A stretch of 64,000 nt of DNA, taken from positions 186,001 to 250,000 of the forward strand of contig NZ_LT629703.1 of the NCBI RefSeq assembly GCF_900103365.1, written 5' to 3'. Positions 20,320-29,089 of the stretch are shown in pieces. Source of the stretch: Afipia sp. GAS231 (GTDB lineage Bacteria; Pseudomonadota; Alphaproteobacteria; Rhizobiales; Xanthobacteraceae). The position numbers and the translations under genes are program-made. The notes under the pieces are model-generated. The model worked only from the letters and a program-made list of their open reading frames with translations, had not been told where the DNA came from and did not search any database. Position 1 is the stretch's first letter; each line of letters starts with the position of its first letter.

Positions 20320-21450
20320 TTACGCCCCGGCCTTCTTGGCCCGCGGTTCGACCCGTGTTCCGTTTGACAGCAGCAATTGTCCGTCGACCACGACGCTTTC
20401 GTCGCCGGTCAGCCCTTCGGAAATCATCGAAATGCCCTGCGAGGTCCGGTCGACCTTGACCGGCTGCTGCTTGGCGGCGCCGTCCTTGACGACAAACACG
20501 TAGTTGCCGTTCTGGCTGCGCTGCACGGCGACCGTGGGCACCACGATGGCGTCTTCATTGCGGATCACAAGCTTGGTCGCGACCAGAGTCCCCGGCCACA
20601 GCGTCTCGTTCTCGTTGTTCATGATGCCACGGACGGTCACCATGCCCGTGGTGGCGTCCACGGTGTTCTCGACCATCGCGACCTTGCCGCTCTCGGAACG
20701 CTGGTGGCCCGGGATCGTCGCGGTCACCCCGGGATCGCCTTTGGCCATCGCATCGCGCAGGTCGACCAGCACGCGCTGTGGAACGGCGAAGGTCACATAG
20801 ACAGGCGCCATCTGGTTGATCACGGCGAGCGACGTGAGATCGGCCGGGCGCACGAAATTGCCGACCTTGACGTTGGCGGCGCTGATCCGGCCCGCGAACG
20901 GCGCGCGGATCAGGGTGTAGCTTTTCTGGACCTTCAAATTGTCCAGCGCCGCCTGATCGGCCTTGATGGTGGCGGTCAGGATATCGGACTGGGTCTTGGC
21001 GTTGTCGACGTTGACCTGCGTGGTGGCGCCCTTGCCGACCAGGTCGGTGAAGCGCCGGAGATCGCGCTGGGCGCCCTCGAGCTGCGCCTGATCCTTGGCC
21101 AGCGTCCCCTCGGCCTGTTCGATCTGGGCGTCGATCTGGCGGCTGTCGAGCGTGAACAGCAGATCGTCTTCGGCCACCTTGGCGCCGTCCTCGAAATGCA
21201 CCGAGACGATGGTGGTCTCGACCCGCGATTTCAGCGCCACGCTGGAGATCGGCGTCACGGTCCCGATCGCGTCGACGTCGACCGGGACGGACTTGCGCTC
21301 GGCCTTGGCCAGTTCGACGGAAACCATGCGCGGCCGCTGCGGCCCCTGAGCGGTGGCCCCAGAGCCCATCCATGACGCGCGGGTTGCATAGGCGGCCACC
21401 GCCGCGATGCCGATAACGCCGGCAAGAACGATCAAGTTATTTTTTTTCAT
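20320..21450 (-). CDS. RND efflux periplasmic adaptor (membrane fusion protein)
   Basis: Periplasmic adaptor linking the RND pump to an outer-membrane channel. I start it at the ATG at 21450 (MKKNNLIVLAGVIGIAAVAA), which gives a membrane anchor or signal; an in-frame TTG 24 nt upstream is less likely. The order is typical of the family: lipoyl half-motif (VVSVHFEDGAKVAEDDLLFT), a coiled-coil hairpin (about 100-170, DAQIEQAEGTLAKDQAQLEG), the second lipoyl half (YTLIRAPFAGRISAANVKVG) and a beta-barrel. The protein has 376 residues. It is first in the operon with the pump and is divergent from exonuclease III. Confidence 0.92.
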   Translation of the reverse strand: MKKNNLIVLAGVIGIAAVAAYATRASWMGSGATAQGPQRPRMVSVELAKAERKSVPVDVDAIGTVTPISSVALKSRVETTIVSVHFEDGAKVAEDDLLFTLDSRQIDAQIEQAEGTLAKDQAQLEGAQRDLRRFTDLVGKGATTQVNVDNAKTQSDILTATIKADQAALDNLKVQKSYTLIRAPFAGRISAANVKVGNFVRPADLTSLAVINQMAPVYVTFAVPQRVLVDLRDAMAKGDPGVTATIPGHQRSESGKVAMVENTVDATTGMVTVRGIMNNENETLWPGTLVATKLVIRNEDAIVVPTVAVQRSQNGNYVFVVKDGAAKQQPVKVDRTSQGISMISEGLTGDESVVVDGQLLLSNGTRVEPRAKKAGA

Positions 21451-21604
21451 AATTTTCAGGTCCGCCGCCCGCAAAGGACGGGACGACGGTTTCCGGCCCC
21501 TTGACGGCGACTTTTGCGCCTTATTTCTAGACGGTTACCACAGGCTCGCGGCTCATGGTATGCCAGCGAAGCGAAAATGTGTGGTTACGACCCGGGTCAT
21601 TTTT

Positions 21605-22396
21605 ATGCGTATTGCTACGTGGAACGTCAATTCCGTCAGACAGCGGATCGAGCATCTCGTGAGCTGGCTCAAGGAGTGCTCGCCGGACATCGTCTGCCTG
21701 CAGGAAATCAAATGCGTCGATGACGCCTTTCCGCGGCTTGAGATCGAGGCGCTGGGCTACAACGTCGTCACCCACGGACAGAAGACTTTCAATGGCGTCG
21801 CGCTGTTGTCGAAGCTGCCGTTCGAGGAAACCAAATCGGGCCTGGCCGGCGACGACGAGGATGCCCATGCCCGCTTCCTCGAAGGCGTGGTGACGCTGAA
21901 ATCAGGCGTGTTGCGCATCGCCTGCCTCTATCTGCCCAATGGCAACCCACCCGATACCGATAAATACCCCTATAAACTCAAATGGATGTCGCGACTTCTT
22001 GAGTATTCCCGGGAGCGACTTAAAGCAGAAGAGCCATTCGTTCTCGCCGGCGACTTCAACGTCATTCCGGCCGCAGCCGACGTCTATAACCCCGCCGCCT
22101 GGGCCGGCGATGCGTTGTTTCTCCCGCAAACCCGTGAGGCGTTCCAGTCCCTGCTCGGCCTGGGCTTAACCGATGCGCTCCGTGCGGTGACCGACGCGCC
22201 GGGCCAGTACACGTTCTGGGATTACCAGGCCGGCGCCTGGCAGAAGAACTGGGGCATCCGGATCGACCATCTGCTGCTGTCGCCGCAGGCCAGCGACCGG
22301 CTGACCAATGTCGGCATCGACAGTTATGTGCGCGCCTGGGAGAAGCCGTCGGATCATGTTCCGGTGTGGGCGGATTTCGATCTCGACGCGGGATAG
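21605..22396 (+). CDS. xthA: Exodeoxyribonuclease III (AP endonuclease)
   Basis: Metal-dependent EEP-family nuclease for base-excision repair, cutting at abasic sites and degrading 3' ends. The ATG at 21605 gives MRIATWNVNSVRQRIEHL, the exact family start; the ORF extends 66 codons upstream without similarity. Conserved motifs: CLQEIKC (metal-binding Glu), YLPNGNP, GDFNVIP and the terminal SDHVPVWADF (catalytic Asp-His). The length of 263 residues is standard. It is divergent from the efflux adaptor across about 150 bp. Confidence 0.95.
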   Translation: MRIATWNVNSVRQRIEHLVSWLKECSPDIVCLQEIKCVDDAFPRLEIEALGYNVVTHGQKTFNGVALLSKLPFEETKSGLAGDDEDAHARFLEGVVTLKSGVLRIACLYLPNGNPPDTDKYPYKLKWMSRLLEYSRERLKAEEPFVLAGDFNVIPAAADVYNPAAWAGDALFLPQTREAFQSLLGLGLTDALRAVTDAPGQYTFWDYQAGAWQKNWGIRIDHLLLSPQASDRLTNVGIDSYVRAWEKPSDHVPVWADFDLDAG

Positions 22397-22437
22397 ACAG
22401 GAATCGATCAACATCGCGATGCAGAGGGTTGGCGGCC

Positions 22438-22947
22438 GTGGAGCCCTGTCCAGGATGCAAGGGACTGTTCGAACCACGCGAAGGCCCGGTGCATCGCTAC
22501 ATGACGTCGTCGGCCGCCTGCTGGCATGCCTATGGTATCGTCTTGCAGCACGAATACAGCGATCCGCGTCTGCTACCGACCCATCGGCTCAGCGTCGACA
22601 CTTACGCCGTGCAGCATCCCAGTGACGGCTCCCGGCAGGCGATCCAGTCCGTTGGACTTCACCTCGCACGCTTGATGATCCAGCTGGAATCGCCGTTACC
22701 GCCGCGCGAGACCAATGACGTCATGCTTGGATTGGGCCGGCACAAGGGCACGCTCCCTGCCCTGACGCCGCCCGACCGTTACGAGGTCACGGTCGCGGGT
22801 GTCGTTGCCGAGGCCGGAGGCCCGCGTCACGCCGAAGCCGTGCATTCATGGGCGCGCAGCACCTGGCAGGTCTGGGCGCCGCATCATCCGTTCATTCGCG
22901 AATGGGTTCGCACGACGAGAGCAGTCGGGAGCCACGGCGGTAGATAG
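22438..22947 (+). CDS. DUF5946 family protein
   Basis: A 169-residue protein of unknown function, recognised by CPGCKGLFEPREGPVHRYM at the N-terminus and LLPTHRLSVDTYAVQHPSDG. The CPGC pair plus later His residues suggests metal binding, but this is inference. The start is a GTG at 22438 (VEPCPGC), 41 nt after xthA, with agagg about 10 nt upstream; no in-frame ATG precedes the conserved cysteines without crossing xthA. It is probably co-transcribed with xthA and convergent with the exoR-like gene. Confidence 0.72.
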   Translation: MEPCPGCKGLFEPREGPVHRYMTSSAACWHAYGIVLQHEYSDPRLLPTHRLSVDTYAVQHPSDGSRQAIQSVGLHLARLMIQLESPLPPRETNDVMLGLGRHKGTLPALTPPDRYEVTVAGVVAEAGGPRHAEAVHSWARSTWQVWAPHHPFIREWVRTTRAVGSHGGR

Positions 22948-22992
22948 AGCCCGCCGGGCAGACTGGCGACGCCGCCCTCAGTGCTTGCGGAT

Positions 22993-23832
22993 TTAGTCCT
23001 TGCGACCCTGCACCCAGTGCTCGAGCATCTGCAGCGCCATGGCGCGGTCGTCATCGGACGCCTTGGTGATCGCCCGGTTGTAGCTTTCCTTGATCCAGGC
23101 TTCGTCCGGCGTGGCGCTGTCGCGCGCCAAGGTCAGCCACATCAACCCGCGGGCGGCCTGACGCGGCAGCCGGTCACCATTGAACAGCATCTGGCCGAGC
23201 ATCGCCTGCGCCTGATGCTGCCCCTTCTGGGCGGCCAGACCGAGCCAGCGCGCGCCATAGCGGAAATCATCCCGCGAGGCGTCCGGGGTCTTCAGATAGA
23301 GCCGTGCCAGATCGTATTGTGCGTCCGCATTGCCGAAATAGGAGGCGGCGTAGGAGAACATCTCCCGCGCCCGCTCGGTATCGGCCTTGATCTTCGAATT
23401 CGGAATGCCGTTGAGGTAGTAGCGGCCGAGTGCGACGAAAGCATTGGCGACGATCGCCGCCTGCGGCGCCGACGGGCTGTCTTCGGCATGCGCATTGGCG
23501 ATGCGGCTGAAATATTCGAACGCGCGGACGTCGTCCTGAGCGACGCCATCGCCGTCGGCATACATCCGGCCGAGCTTCCACTGCGCCACGGGATGACCGC
23601 CCTCGGCGGCGTACTGCAGCGAATTCAGGCTTGGCGCGGGAACGGCAGCCGCGGTTGCAGGCGCCGCGACCTTCTTCAGCGCCTGAGCATTGAGGGCTGC
23701 TGCGGCCGGCTGCGACACCGTCGGAAGCGTGACATCCTGGGTGACGGGCGCACCATCAAACGCGAATCCGGGAGCGGCCACCGGCGCGGCCCCCAGCATC
23801 AACGCAAGAATGATACGCCTAGATGTCCGCAT
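22993..23832 (-). CDS. ExoR-like periplasmic Sel1-repeat protein
   Basis: An exported 279-residue protein made of Sel1-like (TPR-type) repeats. A signal peptide is visible ([20 protein letters not shown]), followed by an Ala/Pro linker and then repeats such as [40 protein letters not shown] and [20 protein letters not shown]. The segments [20 protein letters not shown] and [19 protein letters not shown] match my recollection of rhizobial ExoR, the periplasmic inhibitor of the ExoS-ChvI two-component system that controls exopolysaccharide and motility. exoS/chvI are not in this window. The ATG at 23832 overlaps the end of ilvD by 14 bp, implying translational coupling; an alternative start lies at 23853. 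Confidence 0.75.
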   Translation of the reverse strand: MRTSRRIILALMLGAAPVAAPGFAFDGAPVTQDVTLPTVSQPAAAALNAQALKKVAAPATAAAVPAPSLNSLQYAAEGGHPVAQWKLGRMYADGDGVAQDDVRAFEYFSRIANAHAEDSPSAPQAAIVANAFVALGRYYLNGIPNSKIKADTERAREMFSYAASYFGNADAQYDLARLYLKTPDASRDDFRYGARWLGLAAQKGQHQAQAMLGQMLFNGDRLPRQAARGLMWLTLARDSATPDEAWIKESYNRAITKASDDDRAMALQMLEHWVQGRKD

Positions 23833-25543
23833 AACACTGTTTCTCGTGCGCACCGCCCGGATGGGTTACAGCCCCATCCACTGCCGGCCCAACCTGCTGG
23901 GCATATTTCCACAGCGCACCCGACGTGTGGTTAGTCGCGCGGGGCTGCCATTTGGTCTTACGTTTTTCGAGTTCGGCGTCGCTCAATTTTACGTTAAGGG
24001 TGCCGACGTCGGCGTCGATCTCGATGATGTCACCATCCTGCAACAGTGCGATCGGGCCGCCTACGGCCGCTTCCGGCCCGACATGGCCGATGCAGAACCC
24101 GCGGGTAGCGCCGGAGAACCGGCCATCCGTGATCAGGGCGACCTTGCCGCCCATGCCCTGCCCGGTCAGCGCCGCCGTCGTGGACAGCATTTCCCGCATG
24201 CCGGGGCCGCCGCGCGGCCCCTCATAGCGGATCACGATGACCTCGCCCTCTTTGTAGGTTTTCTTCTGGACCGACTCGAAGGCATCTTCCTCGCGGTCGA
24301 AGCAGCGCGCCGGGCCGGTAAATTTGAGCTTCGACATGCCGGCGACCTTCACGATCGCGCCCTCCGGTGCGAGATTACCCTTCAAGCCAACCACACCGCC
24401 TGTGACGGTGATCGGCTTGTCGGCGGATCGCACCACATCCTGGTGCGGATTCCATTTCACGCTCTTGAGGTTTTCGGCGATCGTCCGGCCCGTGACGGTA
24501 ATGCAATCTCCGTGCAGATGGCCATTATCGAGCAGCGTCTTCATCAGAAGCGGTATGCCGCCAACTTCAAACATGTCTTTGGCAACATAACGGCCACCCG
24601 GCTTCAAATCGGCGACATACGGAGTCTTTTTGAAGATTTCGGCGACGTCGAATAAGTCAAATTTGATTCCACATTCATGCGCGATCGCCGGCAGGTGCAG
24701 CGCAGCATTGGTCGAGCCTCCGGAGGCCGCAACCACAGCGGCGGCATTCTCCAGGGCCTTCCGGGTGACGATGTCCCGCGGGCGAATATTGAGGGCGATC
24801 AGCTCCATGACCTTCTCGCCGGCGGCGGTGCAAAACGCGTCGCGGATCTCGTAAGGCGCAGGCGCGCCGGCCGAATAGGGCAGCGCCAGCCCGATCGCCT
24901 CGGACACCGTCGCCATGGTGTTGGCGGTGAATTGTGCGCCGCACGCGCCGGCTGAGGGGCACGCCACCCGCTCGATTTCGTCCAGATCGGCATCCGACAT
25001 CTCGCCGACCGAATGCTTGCCGACGGCCTCGAACATGTCCTGCACGGTGACCTGCTGGCCACGGAAATTGCCGGGCAGGATCGAGCCGCCATAGATGAAG
25101 ATCGAGGGCACGTTGAGCCGGACCATCGCCATCATCATGCCAGGCAGCGACTTGTCGCAGCCGGCCAGGCCAACCAGGGCGTCATAGGCATGGCCGCGGA
25201 TGGTCAGCTCGACGGAGTCGGCGATGCATTCGCGCGACGGCAGCGACGAACGCATGCCGTCATGGCCCATGGCGATGCCGTCCGTCACGGTGATGGTGCA
25301 GAATTCGCGCGGGGTGCCGCCGGCAGACGCAACGCCCTTCTTCACCGCCTGGGCCTGGCGCATCAGCGAAATGTTGCAGGGGGCGGCCTCGTTCCAGCAC
25401 GACGCCACGCCGACGAAGGGCTGGTGGATCTGCTGGGTGGTCAGACCCATCGCGTACAGGTACGACCGATGCGGCGCGCGCTCGGGCCCCTCCGTCACGT
25501 GACGGCTCGGCAACCTGCCCTTGATGTTGGTCTTGGCGTCCAT
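23819..25543 (-). CDS. ilvD: Dihydroxy-acid dehydratase
   Basis: Fe-S dehydratase of branched-chain amino acid synthesis that converts 2,3-dihydroxy-isovalerate or -methylvalerate to the 2-oxo acids. The 574 residues match the family. Cluster cysteines are at C49 ([12 protein letters not shown]), C129 ([10 protein letters not shown]) and C201 ([16 protein letters not shown]), the pattern of the 2Fe-2S IlvD/Edd group. The C-terminal [19 protein letters not shown] is also diagnostic. It is preceded by a 152-bp gap after the P450 gene and overlaps the exoR-like gene downstream by 14 bp. Confidence 0.96.
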   Translation of the reverse strand: MDAKTNIKGRLPSRHVTEGPERAPHRSYLYAMGLTTQQIHQPFVGVASCWNEAAPCNISLMRQAQAVKKGVASAGGTPREFCTITVTDGIAMGHDGMRSSLPSRECIADSVELTIRGHAYDALVGLAGCDKSLPGMMMAMVRLNVPSIFIYGGSILPGNFRGQQVTVQDMFEAVGKHSVGEMSDADLDEIERVACPSAGACGAQFTANTMATVSEAIGLALPYSAGAPAPYEIRDAFCTAAGEKVMELIALNIRPRDIVTRKALENAAAVVAASGGSTNAALHLPAIAHECGIKFDLFDVAEIFKKTPYVADLKPGGRYVAKDMFEVGGIPLLMKTLLDNGHLHGDCITVTGRTIAENLKSVKWNPHQDVVRSADKPITVTGGVVGLKGNLAPEGAIVKVAGMSKLKFTGPARCFDREEDAFESVQKKTYKEGEVIVIRYEGPRGGPGMREMLSTTAALTGQGMGGKVALITDGRFSGATRGFCIGHVGPEAAVGGPIALLQDGDIIEIDADVGTLNVKLSDAELEKRKTKWQPRATNHTSGALWKYAQQVGPAVDGAVTHPGGAHEKQCYADI

Positions 25544-25695
25544 GTGACCCCTTTTCCCAAGTCATCATGATTTCATGGGTGGGTGTGGCAAAAAAGCGGC
25601 GCAGCCGCGTTCCACCTGTGAGAACGGTTAAATGCCCGCAGACTGTTGCGGTCACGCAACAATCGTGGCGCCAAGGCAACCATTAAGGTCGCCCC

Positions 25696-26913
25696 TTACC
25701 TCTCCGGGGAGCCCGGCTGCACCGGTAGCCGTTCGATGGCCTTGAAGCCCGGGCGTCCCCGCCATCGGATTTCCGTCTCATCGACCGCCAGCTTCAGGCC
25801 GGGCCAGCGCTGAAACAGGGATTTCAGCGCACACTTGGCTTCGAGGCGCGCGAGCTGATGGCCGAGGCAGAAATGAATGCCGGTGCCGAAGGCGATATGG
25901 CGGTTAGGCCTGCGTTGCAGGTCGAGGCGCTCTGGATGGGCGTTCGCCAACGGATCCATGTTGGCGGCTGCCAGCATCGCCATGACCTTGTCGCCCTTGC
26001 GCAACCGGACGCCGTCGAGTTCGACGTCGCGTCTGACGTAACGCGGCTTGGTGAATTGCACCGGGGTGAGAAACCGCAAGAACTCCTCGACCGCCAGATC
26101 GAGACGGCTCCAATCCTGTTCGAGCCAGTCGCGGAGTTCAGGGTTTTTCAAGAGCTCGTGCGCGGATCCGCTGATCAGGTGCGTCGTGGTCTCGTGGCCT
26201 GCAAACAGCAGCAGGAAAATCATCGCGACGATTTCATCGCGGCTGATCTGTCCGCCCTCCTTTTCGACCCGCACGATTTCGGCGATCAGCCCCTCGCCAC
26301 CGGATTGCCTGACGGTTTCGACATGCCGTTCCATGTAGCGCCGCATCGCCAATATATTCGGAATCGCTGCGAGAAATCCGAGTATGCCGGTGAAGCGGGT
26401 GAAACCGCTGGCCCAGGCAATGAATTTCGGCCGATCATCCGGCGGAAGCCCGAGCAGTTCGGAGATCACCGCCAGCGGCAGCTTGCGCGCATAGCGATCG
26501 ACCAGATCGCACGGGCTGCCTTCGGTGAACAATTCGTCGGCGAGCTTGTCCCCGATGGCCTGAATGTGCGGTTCCATCCCGAGCACCGCGCGCCGGCGAA
26601 AGGCCTCGTCGACGATGTCGCGCAACCGCTTGTGTCCGGGATCGTCCATCGACAGCATGCTGTTGGCGAGCGTCCGGATCACCTTGGGCATCCACCACTG
26701 CAGTCCGGCGACGGTGCCGTCGTCCTTGCGGATGGTGAACGTTTCGGTGTCCTTCAACACCCGGTCCGCCAGCGCCTGCGTCGTCGTGGCCCAGACCTCG
26801 CCGATGATGGGGATCTGCACCCGAACCACCGGCCCCTGCGCACGCAATCTTTCGAGCGCGGCCGCGGGATTGCGAAAGTAGTCCTGGCTGGCGAAGTCGG
26901 TCTGAAAGTTCAT
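25696..26913 (-). CDS. Cytochrome P450
   Basis: A 405-residue soluble bacterial P450 (class I size). I start it at the ATG at 26913 (MNFQTDFASQDYFRNP). Key elements are all present: the I-helix oxygen-activation motif AGHETTT (238-244), the K-helix ExxR (E277-R280 in EEFLR), and the heme loop AFGTGIHFCLGHQLAR with cysteine ligand C349. No ferredoxin or ferredoxin reductase gene is adjacent, so electrons must come from elsewhere. The substrate is not evident from sequence or context. Confidence 0.92.
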   Translation of the reverse strand: MNFQTDFASQDYFRNPAAALERLRAQGPVVRVQIPIIGEVWATTTQALADRVLKDTETFTIRKDDGTVAGLQWWMPKVIRTLANSMLSMDDPGHKRLRDIVDEAFRRRAVLGMEPHIQAIGDKLADELFTEGSPCDLVDRYARKLPLAVISELLGLPPDDRPKFIAWASGFTRFTGILGFLAAIPNILAMRRYMERHVETVRQSGGEGLIAEIVRVEKEGGQISRDEIVAMIFLLLFAGHETTTHLISGSAHELLKNPELRDWLEQDWSRLDLAVEEFLRFLTPVQFTKPRYVRRDVELDGVRLRKGDKVMAMLAAANMDPLANAHPERLDLQRRPNRHIAFGTGIHFCLGHQLARLEAKCALKSLFQRWPGLKLAVDETEIRWRGRPGFKAIERLPVQPGSPER

Positions 26914-27000
26914 GCGCGGTTCCCGTGCCGAAGACTCACAGCGCGTTGTTTGCGTTTCGGTAGGTGTGGCGCGGGAGCGGTGCACGCAAGAGCCCTGGCT

Positions 27001-27033
27001 GTCATACTCGCGTGAAGGCGGGGGTATCCAGTA
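27001..27033. repeat. Half copy of dispersed repeat family B
   Basis: The stretch gtcatactcg followed by CGTGAAGGCGGGGGTATCCAG matches one arm of the repeat at 892-977 (GTCATC, CGCGAAAGCGGG, GATCCAGTA). The opposite arm is not seen, so this looks like a truncated copy at the edge of the repeat-rich island. Confidence 0.45.
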
Positions 27034-27049
27034 CGCCGCGGCTTATCCA

Positions 27050-27171
27050 CGTCATTGCGAGCCAACGGGTAGGCGCGAAGCGCCGCCCGATGACAGGCTC
27101 CGCGAAGCAATCCATCGCGCCACAGCAAGAAAGAATGGATTGCTTCGTCGCAAGGGCTCCTCGCAATGACG
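27050..27171. repeat. Dispersed inverted repeat, family A (copy 1)
   Basis: Long inverted repeat: the left end reads CGTCATTGCGAG and leads to CGCGAAGCAATCCAT; the right end reads ATGGATTGCTTCGTCGCAAG and ends CTCGCAATGACG. The left arm is interrupted by about 30 nt (ccaacgggtaggcgcg and following). Related copies are at 48624-48708, 50180-50259 and 55042-55114. Confidence 0.75.
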
Positions 27172-27609
27172 TTGAGATAGTTGCGAACATAGCTTCGCGT
27201 GCTCGCGGCGCGATGCGCCCGGAGTTTTGCAAGAAGACCTTGGCCCTCTCAGAAATAGGAGGGCGTGGGGAAGACCGGATGCGCGCTGCACCCGCGGTCT
27301 CATGTGCGATGCGTAGTAAAAATGCTGCCCACGAGCATACAGGTTCAGCGGAGAGCCTCCGGCCTTCCCTGCGCAATGGCTTTACGGCTTATACGATTTC
27401 GTCCTGGTGACCGGCTTTCTTGCCACCATCATCGACGTCAGCTTTCGCTTTCGCCGACTTGACGCCAGCACCGGGGCGTCGGACCCAAACGATTTCGCCG
27501 TACGCAAGAGCCACGCTCGTCAGTCGTGACCCTGCGTCCATCGCATCTCTCCGCACGTCGTGACGATCGCGAGCGCCCCTTGTGTCGGCAAAAACTGGCA
27601 GAATGTGCG
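27172..27609. other. Gene-free, degenerate repeat-rich stretch
   Basis: About 440 bp without a gene I can support. Minus-strand translations contain fragments such as RRLSAEPVCSWAAFL and DVDDGGKKAGHQDEI that resemble spurious ORFs I recall from dispersed Bradyrhizobium intergenic segments; they are interrupted by stops and run into the IS region. I interpret the stretch as repeat debris beside the insertion element. Confidence 0.4.
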
Positions 27610-27638
27610 AACGGGCGGTTGAATCAGAACCGCCCGTT
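27610..27638. repeat. 11-bp perfect inverted repeat next to the IS110 element
   Basis: AACGGGCGGTT-gaatcag-AACCGCCCGTT forms an 11-bp stem with a 7-nt loop. The loop and right arm (TTGAATCAGAACCG) match the family D palindrome at 10620-10641. It may be a pre-existing chromosomal palindrome used as the insertion target, or part of the left end of the element; sequence alone does not decide. Confidence 0.6.
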
Positions 27639-27696
27639 GCTGGAACTGAGCCCGTAACGCCCCAAAGCGGCAGAGCCTGTATGAGAGCGAGGGACA

Positions 27697-27753
27697 GCTC
27701 CGGTGTCTTCCTCAACCCGAACAGTTGCAAGGGCCGTTGAGCCCGTACCGAGC
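27697..27753 (+). ncRNA. Candidate bridge RNA segment of the IS110 element
   Basis: The leader just before the transposase folds into nested stems: GCTC(c)GGT at 27697-27704 pairs with ACCGAGC at 27747-27753, and CTCAAC at 27711-27716 pairs with GTTGAG at 27736-27741. Between them are internal loops (gtcttc and cccgt) and a 19-nt terminal loop. In the IS110 group a non-coding RNA from this position (bridge RNA) base-pairs with target and donor DNA through such internal loops. The pairing is seen in the sequence; the role is inferred from the family, and the full RNA would extend further 5'. Confidence 0.4.
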
Positions 27754-27767
27754 AAGGAAGGGAGTGG

Positions 27768-28730
27768 ATGATGGCACAAAATGGTCTCGTTGTCGTCGGC
27801 ATCGATGTAGCAAAGGACAAGGTCGATGCGTGCATTCGCGAGTTGGCGCTGCGGCAGACGTATCCGAGCACTGCCCAGGGTCATCGCAAGCTGGTTGCCT
27901 GGCTTCGCAAGCACAAGGTGAACAGGGCGGTGATGGAGGCCAGCGGCGGCTATGAGCGCGATTGGGGGAAGGTGCTCCGCCTGGCCGGCATCGCCGTACG
28001 GATCGTCGACCCCAAGCGAGTCCGCAGCTTTGCGCAGTCGGCCGGACGCCTGGCCAAGAACGATACGATTGATGCAGAGATGATCGCTTGGTTCGCAGAG
28101 ACGTTCAGCGAGGCGCCGGGCCAAGTGCACGATGCCGCGCGCGAAGAGCTGCAGGCGCTGGTGAAAGCTCGTCTCAATCTGGTCGATCTCAAGATACGAC
28201 TGGAAGCTCAAAACGAGCATGCTGCACCAGGACAGGCTCGGAAAGCGCGGACCCGTATCTTGAAGAGCTTGCTCGAGGAAATTGCCAAGCTCGAAGTCGC
28301 GATCTCGGCCCAGGTCAGGGCCACACCTCATCTTGCCGAACGCGCCGAGATCGTCGAGAGCGTGCCGGGCTTTGCCGAAACGAGCTCAGCGAACCTCATT
28401 GCTGGAATGCCGGAGCTTGGGCAAGTGAGCGACGAGATCGCCGCGGCGTTGTTAGGCGTTGCCCCTTATGACGATGATAGCGGAAAGCGCCGCGGCGAAC
28501 GCCACATCAAGGGCGGCCGCCGTTGGGTCCGAAACGCCCTCTACATGCCGTGCCTCGGCGCGGCCACACAGAACAATCCTGTCTTCAAGGCCTACTATCA
28601 ACGGCTACTTGCCAAGGGGAAGGAGCCGAAGGTTGCGCTCGTCGCCTGCATGCGAAAGCTGATCATCATCCTCAACACAATGATCGCACGCCGGCAGAAA
28701 TGGGATCCCAGCCGTTACGCACTGAATTGA
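27768..28730 (+). CDS. IS110-family transposase (DEDD recombinase)
   Basis: A 320-residue, apparently intact recombinase. The RuvC-like N-terminal domain carries the DEDD tetrad: D13 (GIDVAKDKVD), E57 (VMEASGGYERD), D99 and D102 (KNDTIDAEMIAW). The C-terminal Transposase_20 domain contains PGFAETSSANLIAGMPELGQ and the serine motif DSGKRRGERHIKGG (S238), matching the catalytic Ser of IS110 enzymes. Two ATGs are adjacent (27768 and 27771); a GGAAGGGAG ribosome site precedes them. No frameshift or stop interrupts it, so it could be active. A structured leader lies immediately upstream. Confidence 0.93.
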   Translation: MMAQNGLVVVGIDVAKDKVDACIRELALRQTYPSTAQGHRKLVAWLRKHKVNRAVMEASGGYERDWGKVLRLAGIAVRIVDPKRVRSFAQSAGRLAKNDTIDAEMIAWFAETFSEAPGQVHDAAREELQALVKARLNLVDLKIRLEAQNEHAAPGQARKARTRILKSLLEEIAKLEVAISAQVRATPHLAERAEIVESVPGFAETSSANLIAGMPELGQVSDEIAAALLGVAPYDDDSGKRRGERHIKGGRRWVRNALYMPCLGAATQNNPVFKAYYQRLLAKGKEPKVALVACMRKLIIILNTMIARRQKWDPSRYALN

Positions 28731-28802
28731 GCGAGCGCACTTCACCGCGCTCGGTCCTCGACCGAGCGCATGCCTAGCCAACAGACCGGGGAGCGGACGG
28801 CG

Positions 28803-28852
28803 TCAAGGCCGTAAGCCGCCGAAGGCGGGGGCGCGCCTCGCGCCAGCCTTGA
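28803..28852 (+). other. Structured non-coding segment downstream of the IS110 transposase
   Basis: An outer stem TCAAGGC (28803-28809) / GCCTTGA (28846-28852) encloses two perfect hairpins: CCGCC-gaa-GGCGG (28816-28828) and GCGCG-cct-CGCGC (28831-28843). It could belong to the right end of the element (IS1111-type elements carry their RNA on this side) or to host sequence. Confidence 0.5.
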
Positions 28853-29089
28853 GGCCAGCCGATCACCGGTCTACTTCAGCACAGTTGCTCTCATCGCGGG
28901 AGACGGGCGGAGTTAAACGCCCGATTTGCCCGACGGCTCAACAGAAATATTTTTACGCGGAGGGCTGGACAGACTTTGGTGATTTGCCCGTCGGGCCATT
29001 TTGTCGCAGGCATTTGTCGTTGCGCGCGCACCCGACTCGTGCACCTAAGCTCGCCGAGCAAAGCCGGAACTAGTGCATGGCGCGGCGGG
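28853..29089. other. Gene-free stretch after the IS110 region
   Basis: No gene supported. It holds a pair of related blocks, gatttgcccgacgg (28924-28937) and gatttgcccgtcggg (28982-28996), that share a direct repeat gatttgcccg and pair as inverted repeats through gcccgacgg. The first is preceded by gggcggagttaaacgccc, a small hairpin. These look like further dispersed repeats. Confidence 0.4.

Larger units (their letters stand above)
27640..28760 (+). mobile_element. IS110-family insertion element (ends approximate)
   Basis: Contains one complete DEDD transposase gene with non-coding sequence of about 130 nt before it and an uncertain amount after it. IS110 elements lack the terminal inverted repeats and target duplications that would mark their borders, so the ends given are estimates. 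Supporting context: a palindrome at its left side, structured sequence upstream of the ORF and at 28803-28852 downstream, and a surrounding gene-free island between a P450 gene and a lyase gene. Only one copy is seen in the window. Confidence 0.6.

Noticed and set aside
27389..27871. A 160-codon minus-strand frame across the left side of the IS
   Set aside because: It crosses the palindrome, the RNA-like leader and the transposase start; likely repeat debris.
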